Assembly (NCBI GenBank): GCA_022496805.1
Contig: CM040100.1
Span: forward strand, 13,483,009 to 13,547,008
Length of the DNA: 64,000 nt
Origin: Pohlia nutans
Taxonomy: Eukaryota; Streptophyta; Bryopsida; Bryales; Mniaceae
Direction of reading: 5' to 3'
Shown one piece after another: positions 48,498 to 61,347 of this stretch. Position 1 is the first letter of the stretch; each line of letters starts with the position of its first letter. A model generated the notes under the pieces. That model was given only the letters and a program-made list of their open reading frames with translations. It did not search any database and was not told the DNA's origin. A program made the position numbers and the translations under genes.

Positions 48498-50189
48498 ATC
48501 TGACCTTGCATTGGATTGAAAGGAAGGTCTTTTCCCATCGAAAAACAACATTGAGGTTAGACATTGTAGGGTTTTGAGACTGACAGTGTGAGGCTTTTTT
48601 AGTTTTGTGGAGGTACCGCAAAACAATAAAGACCTCTTTACTTGAACGCTGTTGATTCCATGTTAGGGTTTGGTGGCACAATTTTATGCATTTGGGTTTT
48701 GGTGCCTGCCTGCTTTGTATCTTTTTCTGAAATATCTCACACTCTAAACGGGCGGGGTCTTTGGCATTTTCATCTGGCTTAAATTGAAGTGCATGGTATG
48801 GAGTGCTTGTCGTCGTTTCATATCGCCCACTACTGGAAGTAGTCATTGCAGGTTTGGTTTTGTTTTGTGTGGAGCAGGGTGTCTTAGCAACAATAACCGG
48901 ATGTTACGGTTACCAAATTGTATGAGGAGATCACATGTACGTAGTATTTCTTGTACGAGTGATCTGAGATAGACTTCAGCTAGGTCCTTTTCCAGATAGA
49001 TTAAATAAACTGTTATTTCCTGAGAAACCCTACTCAAAAATGATGTCGGATTCTACGATGCTCAATGTTGGGGTGGAGTCAGGGCGGCATATATCTTTAA
49101 TTTGTGGTGTTGCGTATCTCATGGCGATTGAAGTGTCTCGATCAGTAGAACCGAGGCGAACTGTTGTAGATGTGACTCGGATGAGGTGAATTGCATATCA
49201 AATCTATGGCTTTCTATTTTTCTTCTGCTAATGTGGAGATGAAGTTCCGACTGCTGAAGGTGCACTGACCTTTGCAGCTGGAAGTCACGATTTAGAACTT
49301 CGTGACTCTAAAATCCATTAGAACTGTTCCGGAAGTTTCTAGTCGGAAGTACGAAGAGGAAGAGATGCTCAGTAACCCCTTCATGATGTGGGCAACAGCC
49401 AGTTTCAATAAGAGATAGTAAGTTCGTCTCAGGACTGGATCTTTGAATACCTAGGAGGTTAACATTGGCGGGTTTCATGCATCATTGACCAGGAGATACT
49501 AACTGCTTGTGAACGGTCTCGATTCGTTGGAAGTAACTGCCCGCCTTACACGAAGAGTGCACCCTACTGAGCAATGTGATATTGCAGTGGAGATAAATCT
49601 AGTGCAGAGTATTCAAAATAGTCTGGACTCCTAAGTTTCATGTTCCAATTTTCATTCAAGAATCTCACCTTCCTAAAAGCATGTATTCTGATCAGCTATC
49701 GAAAAGAAATCAATTCTCATTTTAGGGTTGTTAGAGACTTAGAGTGTGAGCTTTTGAGGCAAGATTCTCCCGTCATTTCTCCTATATGTTCCCTTCTTCT
49801 GGGGCTTCTGCCATCTCCTTTCAAAGAGACACGGGCAATATCCTTGCACCGAACCTCATTGCAGGAGCTCGTTAAAGAAGCTTGGACTAATACTCGCACT
49901 TTAACACAAAACGTTAAATGCACGACACAAATTGACCCTATTCGTTGATATGAGTCGCCCAGCTGAAAACCGGAGCCCAGCTGAACCTCATATCCAAACC
50001 AGGTCTAGATTTTAGAGCTCAAGGTTGCCACCTCAAAACTAGTTGTCAAAGCTCTAGGCACTTGAAAGTACTACTGTAGTTCTCACAGTTTTGAGCACTT
50101 GAATATTACATGTCTTCGAAATCCACCATTTTGACGAATGTGACCATTTAACTATCAAACATCATAGGTTTGCTCACCAAACTTTGTGC
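48498..50189. other. Spacer between converging eL36 and B3 genes, right arm
   Basis: Homologous to 20999-22669 with substitutions and indels. It holds the 3' ends of the two genes; no frame is conserved with the other arm. Confidence 0.5.
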
Positions 50190-51955
50190 TCAGTGAAGCT
50201 GCTGCTCTGATGATCCTGCAGGTGACAAAGATCTGGCAACCAATTTTCTGACTGACACAGAACCTAGATTCAAGCCCGTCAGGGGGTTCCAAGAGATCTC
50301 TTCCCTGACTGTGAAGCACGAATCCGCAGTGAGAGTGAAAACAAGTTCTTGCCCAAGCCGAAGCTCGTTCTCACTCACGAAATCATCCCACCCAGCGCCT
50401 TTCAAGAAGATCCTGTTACCCATGTAGCAAACGCATCGGACGTCGTTCTGTACTGGAGAGTCTTCATGAATTCCTTGAAGTTGAACAGGATCATGCAGCT
50501 GACTACGGTGTGCTGCCACAAAGTCTTTAGGAATTTCCTGAAATCACAGATCAGTGTTGCACGAGCTGTTAGTATCCGAAGATTTCATTGCAGGAGCTCA
50601 GAAGTACACGTCAAACACTTGATCGGAGGCCTCATACAACTTGTACGAATAACTTCAAATCTACTTGAGCCAATCACATGGATATCAAATAAGCAGCTAA
50701 AGGTAGGTTCGCACCTGGTTTTAGGAGTGCTCTTAAAAAAAAATGAATCTAGTTTAAAAGTGTCCCTGAATTCATTCCCAAAACCCTTGCTAATACCGCT
50801 TCACACCCCCAAGTGAGAGCATACCATAATTAAGAGATACTATCTGTATCTCAACAACCTTTGAGCTCATTTCTTACCCATATAATTCTTTATGTACAAG
50901 CTAATTTGTGCTTCACCCACTATTCAAGAGAAGACGCAGAAAGCGTTATGAAATGTCAGTTGATATCATAGCATGTAAATCCTCCATGTGTACAGGTATT
51001 CATTTGGAATTAGGGCATTCGAAAAATCAGAGTATCACTCGGAGCTCACCAGGCGGTAGACGTTCATGGCCACCAGTCTCCTTGTGAAGCTTGGAAGGCA
51101 AGGAATATCCTTTGAGGGAAAGTCCTGCTGCAGCATGTGACAAGAAACAGATGCATGTGACAAGAAACAGATGTATGAGACCACCTTGAGCTAAATCAGA
51201 GGATGTTTCTTGACGAGAAAGGTTCTCAGCTCACCAATTGTGAAGGTGTGTTGTTGAAGGATGAGTTTGGGCAAGCAGTGTCATTGGAAGGAGAGCCGGA
51301 GAATCCATCTTCAATCTTCGCCCTGTTTGTCGTACACATCGCGGTTCCACTCAGCTTGGTTTCAGATTCGCAATACGCAAGATGCTTGTGAATAGGCCGT
51401 TCGATTTCTTCGGGCCACTTCATGGGCGTGTGTAGCGTTTGAGTTCCCTTGGGATCTCCAAGTCCGTTGAACACGTAGACTTGAAACCGGGACACGGCCG
51501 TGAGGGAGAAGATGAGCTGGTCGCCTTGGACGAGGCCATGGGAGGTCACAAAAGCTCCCCATGGCGCACCGGCAAAGATGACTTCTGGAACAATCCGCGA
51601 AGTGCAAAAGGAAAGCCAATGTGGCCATGGTTTGTTGCAGCTGAGGTCACATCGCAGCTCGACAGCCCTTCGAAACTTGTTTCCGTGTTCAGTGACGAAC
51701 CCTCTGGGCATTGACTGCAGGCACAAGAAACGCAGAGTTGATTTCAATGCCAAATGGCACGTAGAAAGCCAAACTGATCGTGTAGAGAATTAGGGTTTCA
51801 AGCAAACGCACTAGCTGACCAGATCGACGACTTGTTGAGCATGGACGATGTGCATTTGTAGCGCTTAGTTTCTTTACGAAATAGACGCTCCCCTGCAAAT
51901 CATCCAGCACTTCGTCCAAATCTCCAATTAGTGATCGGTTCATAGGACACGCCAT
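50190..51955 (-). CDS. Two-domain B3 DNA-binding protein, copy 2
   Basis: Exons in transcript order 51955-51812, 51714-51235, 51127-51050 and 50537-50190 join in frame to 349 residues, at the same splice sites as copy 1. Both B3 domains are intact (SMPRGFVTEHGNKF, HGLVQGDQLIFSL; then EIPKDFVAAH and ENELRLGQELVFTL). Differences from copy 1 include loss of three residues after MACP, a shorter arginine-rich stretch at the end of exon 1, an internal three-residue loss in the second domain (MGN for MADGRD) and three extra C-terminal residues from loss of the TAG stop. All indels keep frame, so the copy is probably functional. REM-like grouping is inference; targets are unknown. Confidence 0.85.
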
Positions 51956-52837
51956 GGAAACCTGATGTTTACCAAAAGAATTTCACTCCACAAAGCCAAT
52001 GCAGAAAGTGCTACGTATATCCAAGCCCCCGCTCGTCATCTTCTTTCTAGAGAAAACAAGAACCATGAACTGGAGCCTTGAAATCTCTTGAGTTTCTAAA
52101 GCAGTGTTCACTTGACACCGGTCTAACCCAACGTAACCATAATGTCGACGAGACAGGTAGAATACATCGGAGTTCATTGAACTGATGGAGATTTCAACAT
52201 GATTGTCGACATTGTCCCTGTCAATGCTCTACTACGTCGGAGATCAATCACGACATCGATCGCAATCTTAATGCACAATCTCGAACCAATTAATATGCAA
52301 ATGGTCGTGATGAAACCCCAATGCAAAACCTCACTCAGCAGGCCTTATCATCACGGCTGAATCGATTGGAGCACTCTTGTCATTATGATTACGTGAAATT
52401 AATCAACTGCAGTTTTGGAAAGCCAAGAAATTTGCACTGTACCTCAGATCGTGCAAGTCTGATCACACAGTTTTGATGAAACGGGCGAGATGTCTGCATT
52501 CTCGTCATTCCAGGAGGCCCATGTTGCATCAGTATGTTGTAGTCATGAAATTCGGTTATTGCAAATTCGGATGCGGAAGTCAGTTGTGCTAAAGCAGTGA
52601 AGGAAGTGAAAGAAACTGGAGTGAAGTTCGCCTTTAAGCTTCAAATCTTCCTTCCCAATACCTCAAATGAGATTTTCTGAAACCACCGACAATGACAGAG
52701 CGCATTACGTGTTTCAGTAATCAAAACCCTAAGCTTGGAGGCAGAGTATAGGTTCAACGAAAGTTGTGCAAAAACTTTTGTAATGTAACTCCTCTCAATT
52801 GAATTAATTCGAGCATTGTGCAAAAATTACTCTTTAA

Positions 52838-53376
52838 CCCTTTAGCGCGCCAGTGTCCATATATTGGACGACGAACAGATTAAAGTTGTCCAATCTCATC
52901 CAGATTGAACACTTTTCATCTACGAAAATTATCCTTGGTTCTTGAGCAAGTTGACTATTCTTTGAACGGTTTGGATCTTCAAAATAGTTTATTATGATTT
53001 TAAAAAAAATAACACAATCGGTTTATGTCAAGTTTCATTCTTAGTTCAAAAAGTGAGACCTCAAACATGATTGTCCAAAATAAGTACAATCAAATAATGG
53101 AAACCATACCATCTCGTAGCACATGTTATTCCAATTTCATTACAATTTTTTGAAATTTTTTTGTGTTAATTTGGGATTTTAAATTGAATTTCAAGAGAAA
53201 ACCTTCAAAAATTATAAATAAATAAATAATAAATAATATGATAAATCCAACCGTACAGATGTGATCTTCACATTGACATTTACAACTTCGCTTTGTACAT
53301 CAACTCCATTTTTGGTTTTTATCAAACATTTAATAACGCTTCTTTGAAAACAGTGTTGAATCGAGACGTTAAAGGG
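52838..53376. mobile_element. TTAA-bordered element, 539 bp
   Basis: TTAA on both sides (52834-52837, 53377-53380); ends CCCTTTAGCG and CGTTAAAGGG are imperfect inverted repeats. AT-rich, non-coding. It lies just outside the right duplication arm. Confidence 0.5.
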
Positions 53377-55421
53377 TTAATTCGAGTAAAGCCAGGAAAG
53401 ATAAAATTAAAAAACATGAAGGTAAAACAAAATTAAAATTATTGAGAGTATAAATTCATTGAGTATAAAATTAAAAGTATTGAGAATGTTAAAGTCAACT
53501 ATCTTTTAAAAAAACCTCTTGAAGAATTTCCCTAGCCACGGGGTTCTAGTTTGTTTGTATGTAAAGTAAAATTTAAAAATAAAAGTTTAAAATAAAAATA
53601 AAAGTACAAAAGTAAAATAATAAAAATTAAAGTGTATTTTAGTAAAAGGCGAAAGGATAGTTAACAAGAATTGCAAATTGTGTTGCGGATTTTATGTTCT
53701 AAAATCATCAACTAAATTGTAATGACAACATCTGTGTTGGCGATGGTTGAGCATGTGGTTGATACAATCTGTCATGTGTTCACTGTGGCCTTGCAAGCTT
53801 TTAACGAAAGTTGTTGATTCAATTTTATAAATTTTTCATTGATTGAATGTGGAAAACAACGCTATCCTCAACATATTACCAATTCAATAATCCCAAAACA
53901 TCTCACATTATGAAGCATGTTCAATGATAATTGCCTATTTTCTAAAGGAGTTCATATAAACAACCAAATAGAGCCCTAACATGTAAAATATTGATCATTG
54001 TGTATAAAATACTAGTGGACCCTGCATGTCGGACACGAGTATGCGTTTGCAGGGTACAAGCATGCTTGAAGTACTCTATAAGAAATGTCACACTACAAAA
54101 ATAGGATCTTGAAAAAATCAATGCACATGATGTTGGATATTGAGGTAGCTCGTGTTTCCACCTCTCAATTATAATCATCGTTACAAGAACGTCCACAACT
54201 ATCAATTTCACAACGCGTGTCAATCTTTCAATGTAAAAATGAGCATAATTTTTCAAAGCCGAATGAATGTTTTGAACTCCAAACTCAATAACAACCGAAG
54301 GCCAATCTCGTAAACAATTTTGGTTTCTCAGAACCAAGGCTATGTCATATTCTTTTTGGCAATAACACTATTGCATTGAAAAGTCCTTATAAAACAAAGA
54401 GCTCAAAAAAAAAAAGTAGCACAAGGATCATGCACCCTCTCTTTTAGAAGGTTTGAGAACAAATTGCAAAGTCACTCGTGAGCGTTGCGCACTATTAATT
54501 AGCTTACAATTAGCAACTTCATCGTAAAGTAATAAAACATGAAAACTAGTGACGAAAAGAAAATTTTCATCATATTCTCATCTCATTACAAAATTTTGAG
54601 TTTGGGATTCAAGCCTTTAACATTGAAGGGACTAAAACAAACTAAAAGAAAGCCAAATTACACGACGTCCTGCTCAAAAACTTCAACCACAATGAAAGTC
54701 AAAATTAGAAACTTGTTCAAGTCTTAACCCCTAACCGCCCAACCATGCATATTTTGCATGATGTACGGATTTGAAGTCCATTTTTTCATCCATTATGCAC
54801 TTTTTGCAGTGTGGATTTTTTTCTTGAAACTTTTATAGGAAGTTAGCTCCGTGCATGTGTGATCTTTTTTATTGAAACTTTTATGGGAAGTTAACTCCGT
54901 GCATGTGTGATTTTATACTAGGGTTTTACAATAGAGTTGTACCAAAGTTTATTCATGAATTTAGCGGATTACCCACTCCATTGCTTTTTGTTCTAAATAA
55001 TCTTGAAGTCCTTGAGGTACTTGCGTCCATGATCCACGACAGAGCTTAAACTGCACCAAAGGATTATACTTAATTATCAGCAGACTTGAAATAAGACACC
55101 AGCTGCTTGTGAACTCACTACCTAAAAGTCAAACAAAAAAGAAAAGAAAAGAAAAGGCAAGCATTTAGATTGCGCAATCACGGCTGTTGTGTAGTGCTAC
55201 ATAAATACTTCACAAAATGCAGACTACACTATAGAAGGACCCAAATTACATGCGTTTTGTTCTCCATCTATGAAGAGAAACCTAGATTTGTAACTATAAG
55301 AAAACATGGAAGAGGACTTGTTACGTGCTTTAAGCACTACCAGCTTGGTACACAAGTTGAACATATAGTAGAACTTCCAAATTTGCACCCACAATAAAAG
55401 CAAAATGCAAATGACTATGCC
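53377..55421. other. Repeat-rich spacer
   Basis: Segment 54365-54720 is a direct relative of 47150-47480. A tandem pair of ~52 bp (GAAACTTTTAT.GGAAGTTA) lies at 54823-54925, and a similar stretch occurs near 33600. Open frames such as 53942-54337 (minus) show no domain. A possible short exon on the minus strand near 54955-55050 (DYLEQKAMEWVIR after a GTGCAG) could not be assigned. Confidence 0.45.
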
Positions 55422-55730
55422 TCAAAGATACCTGTCAAACAAGCCTAGAGGATGGCAGTTTTTAAGAAGCTCGTGAACAAATTTTCTTTCGTGAAATGCC
55501 CCTGTAGTCACTTCCATCAACACGTGGTTGTACTCGTCAACAAATTTCTGCGTGCATTTTGCTGTATGAGGTGAGAGCTTTGCAAAGAGAGAAATAAAAC
55601 GCAAAATTGGAGACCAGTTTAAAAAATCCTTACCACCAGCGAACTTAGAAGTGCCTTCTTGCGGACCCCTCCAATAGTACCAAGGATTGCCTATGACGTG
55701 CTCGCTAATCTTTCTTTTGAAGTCTGAAAA
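55422..55730 (-). pseudogene. V-ATPase subunit d-like gene fragment
   Basis: A 102-codon open frame contains AKCTQKFVDEYNH, VTTGAFHERKFVHELL and CHPLGLFD. These align in order with KCT.KLVDEYKH, VTGTLHERDVQEL and CHPLGMFD of plant VHA-d (V-ATPase V0 subunit d), but the ~25 residues that separate the first two blocks in VHA-d are missing and the frame stops soon after. The first half of the frame is not recognisably VHA-d. It is best read as a truncated or chimeric pseudogene, remembered similarity only. Confidence 0.5.
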
Positions 55731-55742
55731 CTACCGTTTAGA

Positions 55743-57428
55743 TCACCAATGCATATGTCGAACCACCAAATGCCATCCCACCTTGGCATTCCAGAGTGCA
55801 TCCATGCACTCAAAAACAACACCGATGCTAGAATTCAACACACGAGGAGAGATCTCAAATGATGTGGCCATCGCTAAAGTTGATTGAGAAACAAACGCAT
55901 AAACTCATACAGTATCTAATATCAGCAAAATGAAAATGAAAACTCTTCCACAGTCACCACCAGGTTAACACAAAAACTCATATTTAATACAGAATTTACG
56001 CACTTCAAGCTCACAACACTAACTTCGATCAGCGTCTTTCTAAACCAAATTACAATATTTAAACATTACGAAACGCTTGGTTACCAGCTCATTCGGTATA
56101 ACGTAAACCTTTTTCTTACTTTCACAATCGTTTCAAGAAGGAAAAACCACTTACAGTACATTCAGCAACCCCTGCATTGTGAACTAATCTAAACCAAACC
56201 CATCATTCTCAAGCAACCATTATCATTCTTGCACCCCTCCACTACCCCTGCAAACAAATCTACCACTTAATCTCATCTTAAAATCTGGTAAGGATTAAGT
56301 GCTCGTAAAGAAATGTAAGACCCAAACTCTGGAGTTATCTCTCTTGTCTTCAAAAACAGGTTATGAGAACACACAATTCGCTATTTACACACTTGGCTAT
56401 ATAATCATGCACTTGGTCCCCAAGCGCATAAATTATTTTGTCTAACTTTCTTTTTATAAAAACGACGATTATTATCTTTCTTCAATCCCTTACATTGTAA
56501 ACAAACTATTATTTTAATTGTTTTTTATTCTTAGCTTTATCTTTTATTTTATCTTTTATTTTATCTTTTCTTTATATCCTGATTTCTTTCATGTCTTCTT
56601 TCTTGTCTCCCTCTTGTCTTTCTTCGTGTCTTCTTTTTTTTGTCTTCCTTCTTGTTTTTTTTTTTTTTTTTTTTTTCTACTTTTTCTTCAGTTGTGGCTG
56701 CTGAACCCTAAACAATGGGAGCAAAGAAAATATAAATATTCCCCTAAGTAAAAAAGATCGTGGACAACTACGGCTTCTAACAAGGGAATCCAAATCTCAA
56801 TCCCCTGTATATAATAATTCATAGCATAATAGTCACAAGAGAACCAAAATAAAATGCAATTACAAACAACTATAATCTCATCATTTGAACTCATCAATAG
56901 ACATGTACTGTTGGTTGGCAAAGACTAATTTACTCACATGTCCCAAACCACATGACCGCTGGCCACATTCTTGGTGTAATTTGGGGTGCATTTTTATTTT
57001 ATTTTCAGTTATATAAAGATTGCAAGTGGGCTTATTTCTGCACATATTTCATGATTTTTCATATCTCTTTTATCAACCATGGTTACAGTCAAGTATACAA
57101 TTCCTCAACCCAATGCACAAGGCAACGTGAGGCATGTTAGAGTTTCAAGGCAGGAGTACCAAGTATATGAAGCGAGGGTTTGAAGAGCGGCTCTAGTGCA
57201 ACCAAGCTCACCTCCAAGACTTGAGCCAAGTTTACAGTTGGAATTGCCCACTCGCCGGTTGAAGAGGAAGCAGAAACATGAGAAGGAACACTCCCAAGAT
57301 CATGATGTTGATAAAAATGAGGAGAGAGGGATTAGGTGCAAAAAAAATTGCCCCTTCTTCTCCAGAACCCATATCACAGGACCCTGAGGTTGTGAATCAT
57401 CGTCAGTGGAGAGCTTTGTCTCCACTGC
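55743..57428. other. Spacer with pyrimidine tract and repeats
   Basis: A long pyrimidine-rich tract (56518-56690, with T-runs and TTTTATC units) is followed by a repeat that recurs directly at 59530-59870 and inverted at 61080-61345. The open frame at 57196-57387 is rich in basic residues but unassigned. A 42-codon frame at 55743-55871 (minus) does not join the fragment at 55422-55730 in frame. Confidence 0.45.
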
Positions 57429-57602
57429 TTAGATCGTTGTGTCCGTTGTCTTAAACCTCATCTTCATCACGTCCTCCATGGCCTCCAAACGCGCATTGAC
57501 TTTCGCGACTTGGTGGTGCGTCTCCACTTGATTCGCTGTCACGCCTGCACCTAGCATGGTGCCCATCACCACGTAGAGAAACCTCCTCTCCTCGGCGAAT
57601 TT
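57429..57602 (-). pseudogene. Unassigned orphan terminal exon
   Basis: After a good acceptor (TTTCCTCACAG) the frame reads KFAEERRFLYVVMGTMLGAG then about 40 more residues (ANQVETHHQVAKVNARLEAM) to TAA. Codon use and GC content stand out from the AT-rich surroundings, so it looks like genuine coding sequence. I do not recognise the family and find no upstream exon. Confidence 0.4.
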
Positions 57603-58430
57603 CTGTGAGGAAAGTGTAATTCATCAAATTTTAGATAACAAACAAGACAACAAAGAATTGAAGTGAAGTGAGAAATGTCTTAACCGTTTAGGGATTAACA
57701 TAGAAATTTGAAATGACCTCTTCTTCGCGATACATTAATGTGGCCTTGTGCCATTGGTCCAAGTGTACCCCGTGATTTAACTATGTTTTTAATTTTTATG
57801 TTATTTTTATAATAGTTTATCCATAGTTTAAATTTAGCCACATAGGAGTTCGCCTACTTGAAGATGAATTGGAGTTTACAAGGATTGTCCGCCTTAAGCT
57901 AAACTACCATGCAAGCCTCCCATTGGACGTGGTTTGGAAAAAAAGACGCACTCACCAACACATCACAAAAACGATCAAACAATTGGAGAAACTCACCAAC
58001 AGATCACAGAAACAATCAAGCAATTGGAGAAACTTGTTGCTATTACTGAAAGCAGGAATATTTTTTTAATTGAATACTTTTTATATATTTATTTTGTGAT
58101 CATCTATTTGCATATTACAAGACTAAAACTTGTAAAATCATAAGATTGAATCTTCTAAAAAAAAATTATGTTACTTTTATAATAATTTATCCATAATTTA
58201 ATTTTAAGAGATTTGAGTATGTTGTATTTATTTCTTTGTGGTTATCTATATGTATATCACAAGACTAAAACTTGTAAAACATAAGATTGAATTTTCTAAA
58301 ATAAATTATTAGCTTTATTATTAGCTTTATTATTAGCTCTATTATTAGTTTTATCTTTTATTTTATCTTTTATTTTATCTTTTCTTTATATCTTGATTTC
58401 TATCATGTCTTCTTTCTTGTCTCCCTCTTT

Positions 58431-59522
58431 CATTGATCTGTAAAAGTTGAACGTGTCAAAACAAACCAGAAAGGATTTGATGTGATACATCTGCACCGGA
58501 AAAAACGTTTTGCTGAGCTGATAGGAATGTTTCAATGCATTAAAAGAAAAAAAAAAAAAAAAAAAAAAAAAAACGTAAGCTAAACCTAAAAAAATGGTCA
58601 TGTAAACTAAGAGGGCGTTTACTAGGACTGAAACAGATAGATCGATGGTTTTTCACGTTGGAACAATGACGATAAAGCAGCCTGCGGTGTTCTGACTTGA
58701 ACATTATCTCCCGTCTCAATATCAGAATCAACAGAATTCTCGTCTGTCGCCATGAGCAATTGAATGCTACTCAGCATCTTTGGTGACAACAACACACGTT
58801 TAGATCACTTGTAGAATCAATCCTTTAACAGCATCACAGAGTTGGCGGTGGAGGACATGATATTGTTTACCACTCCTATTGAGCTAGCGCCGACCTAGAG
58901 TACATCGTTGCATTTCACACTCGCGGAATCGGACGAAACCTAATTTATGTCGTCCTTGAATCCCAACGTTTTTTTTAAGGAATTTAACTCTGCAAAGCAC
59001 AAGGTAATTTGACCATAGATTGACATCTCACATTTAGTCCCAACTTTGGCCATGGCCAGAGCACATGGTTGCACACACGGAGAATTGTATATTTGGAACC
59101 TCGTCAGTGATGTCGTAATCGTTTTCGAAAAAATATTCCAGAAACATAAATATGCAAAGCACAAGATAATTTGATCCTGAATGGGCAGCTCACATTTAAC
59201 TAGCTCAGGCATCAGCCATAGCCAGAGCACATTGGTGTTTTGCAGACTCAATGAATCATCTGAAACCTCCTAAATTCTACACATCTTGTAGCAATTTGAC
59301 TGTGAAAATTTGACCATGGATGAGCTGTACTGTTGAAGAAGTCAAAAACTTACCAACTATGCAAATTGCTTTGGCATTGTTTTTTTGTAGACGTTGTACT
59401 GCCTTAGAATTTGACATACTCTGTTTGCAGATCTGGGTACTTTGAGATACCTCGGCGGCACAACCTGACGTGGTCATCCAACTCTCCAATGGATGTGCAA
59501 TGAGCAATAGCGTTGCGGTCAG
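58431..59522. mobile_element. 1.09-kb insertion with possible 7-bp target duplication
   Basis: The pyrimidine-rich tract of 56520-56960 recurs here interrupted: its first part is at 58320-58430 and its second at 59523-59870. CCTCTTT stands on both sides of the break (58424-58430, 59523-59529). Inside are an A-run (58545-58573) and two ~160-bp tandem units (GCAAAGCACAAG..GCCAGAGCACAT near 58993 and 59154). No transposase is visible. Confidence 0.45.
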
Positions 59523-59625
59523 CCTCTTTCTTCTTGTCTTCCTTTTTTGTCTTCCTTCTTGTCTTTTTTTTCTTCTACTTTTTCTTCAGTTGTGGCTGCT
59601 GAACCCTAAACAATGAGAGCAAAGC

Positions 59626-61347
59626 AAATATAAATATTCCCCTAAGTAAAAAAGATCGTGTACAACTACGGCTTCTAACAAGGGAATCCAAATCTTAATC
59701 CCTTGTATAAAATAATTCATAGCATAATAGCCACAAGAAAACCAAAATAAAATGCAATTACAAACAGCTATAATCTTATCATTTGAACTCATCAATAGAC
59801 ATGTATTGTTGGTTGGCAAAGACTAATTTACTCACATGTCCCAAACCACATGACCGCTGGCCACATTCTTGGTATCGACAAAAAGCTTTCGATGAGAAGA
59901 GGTGCTCTAAAGTCAATTTGTAACTTTTTGACCTACTATGTAGATGTTACGGATTTTAAATTGAACTTTGTCACCATAAATTCAATTAAATTACGGATAA
60001 ATCATTGTTAATTTTTTTTAAACAAAATTGTTTAAAATTTTCAAACTTAAAATTTACCAAGATTTAGTCTTGTAATATACAAATAGATGACCATGAAATA
60101 AATAAAACATAATATTTAAAATAGTAATTATTAATATGTTATTCTATAAATAACACAATTTTTATTTTGAAAAACTCAATCTTATGCTTTTACAACTTTT
60201 AGTCTTGTGATACGTATAGACGATCACAAAATAAATATATTAAAATCATTCAATTTAAAAAATTAAATTATGGAAGAATTATTATAAAAATAGCTTAAAT
60301 TTTATTTTAGAAAATTCAATCTTATGTTTTACAAGTTTTAGTCTTGTGATATACATATAGATAACCACAAAGAAATAAATACAACATACTCAAATCTCTT
60401 AAAATTAAATTATGGATAAATTATTATAAAAGTAACATAATTTTTTTTTAGAAGATTCAATCTTATGATTTTACAAGTTTTAGTCTTGTAATATGCAAAT
60501 AGATGATCACAAAATAAATATATAAAAAGTATTCAATTAAAAAAATATCCTTGCTTTCACTAATAGCAACAAGTTTCTCCAATTGCTTGATTGTTCCTAT
60601 GATCTGTTGGCGAGTTTCTCCAATTGCTTGATCGTTTTTGTGATGTGTTGGTGAGTGCGTCTTTTTTTCCAAACCACGTCCAATGGGAGGCTTGCATGGT
60701 AGTCTAGCTTAAGGCGGACAATCCTTGTAAACTCCAATTCATCTTCAATCCTTGTAAACTCGAATTCATCTAAAAGTTGTAAAAGCATAAGATTGAGTTT
60801 TTCAAAATAAAAATTGTGTTATTTATAGAATAACATATTAATAATTACTATTTTAAATATTATGTTTTATTTATTTCATGGTCATCTATTTGTATATTAC
60901 AAGACTAAATCTTGGTAAATTTTAAGTTTGAAAATTTTAAACAATTTTGTTTAAAAAAAATTAACAATGATTTATCCGTAATTTAATTGAACTTATGGTG
61001 ACAAAGTTCAATTAAAATCCATTAACATCTACATAGTAGGTCAAAAAGTTACAAATTGACTTTAGAGCACCTCTTCTCATCGAAAGCTTTTTGTCGATAT
61101 CAAGAATGTGGCCATCGGTCATGTGGTTTGGGACATGTGAGTAAATTAGTCTTTGTCAACCAACAGTACATGTCTATTGATGAGTTCAAATGATGAGATT
61201 ATAGCTGTTTGTAATTGCATTTTATTTTGGTTTTCTTGTAGCTATTATGCTATGAATTATTTTATACAAGGGATTAAGATTTGGATTCCTTTGTTAGAAG
61301 CCGGAGTTGTACACGATCTTTTTTACTTAGGGGGATATTTATATTTG
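59626..61347. repeat. 1.7-kb palindrome with ~578-bp arms
   Basis: Bases 59626-60203 and 60771-61347 are near-perfect reverse complements around a 567-bp loop. The arms contain the repeat also found at 56700-56960, and the loop contains an inverted copy of 57860-58150. Arm similarity is high, suggesting recent origin or gene conversion. Confidence 0.85.

Larger units (their letters stand above)
47760..52490. repeat. Right arm of large inverted duplication
   Basis: Mirror copy of 18650-23430, containing eL36 (plus) and the B3 gene (minus). Similarity fades before 47.76 kb, where further dispersed repeats shared with 24.33-24.66 kb lie in mirrored order, so the original unit may have been longer. 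Confidence 0.9.

Noticed and set aside
51203..51793. Plus-strand frames across B3 copy 2
   Set aside because: Antisense shadows of the second B3 exon, which has clear domain content and splice sites on the minus strand.
18650..52490. The paired arms as LTRs of a giant retroelement
   Set aside because: The arms are inverted, not direct, and contain spliced cellular genes.
56518..56751. 77-codon frame of mostly Phe, Leu and Ser
   Set aside because: It is translation of a pyrimidine-rich low-complexity tract.
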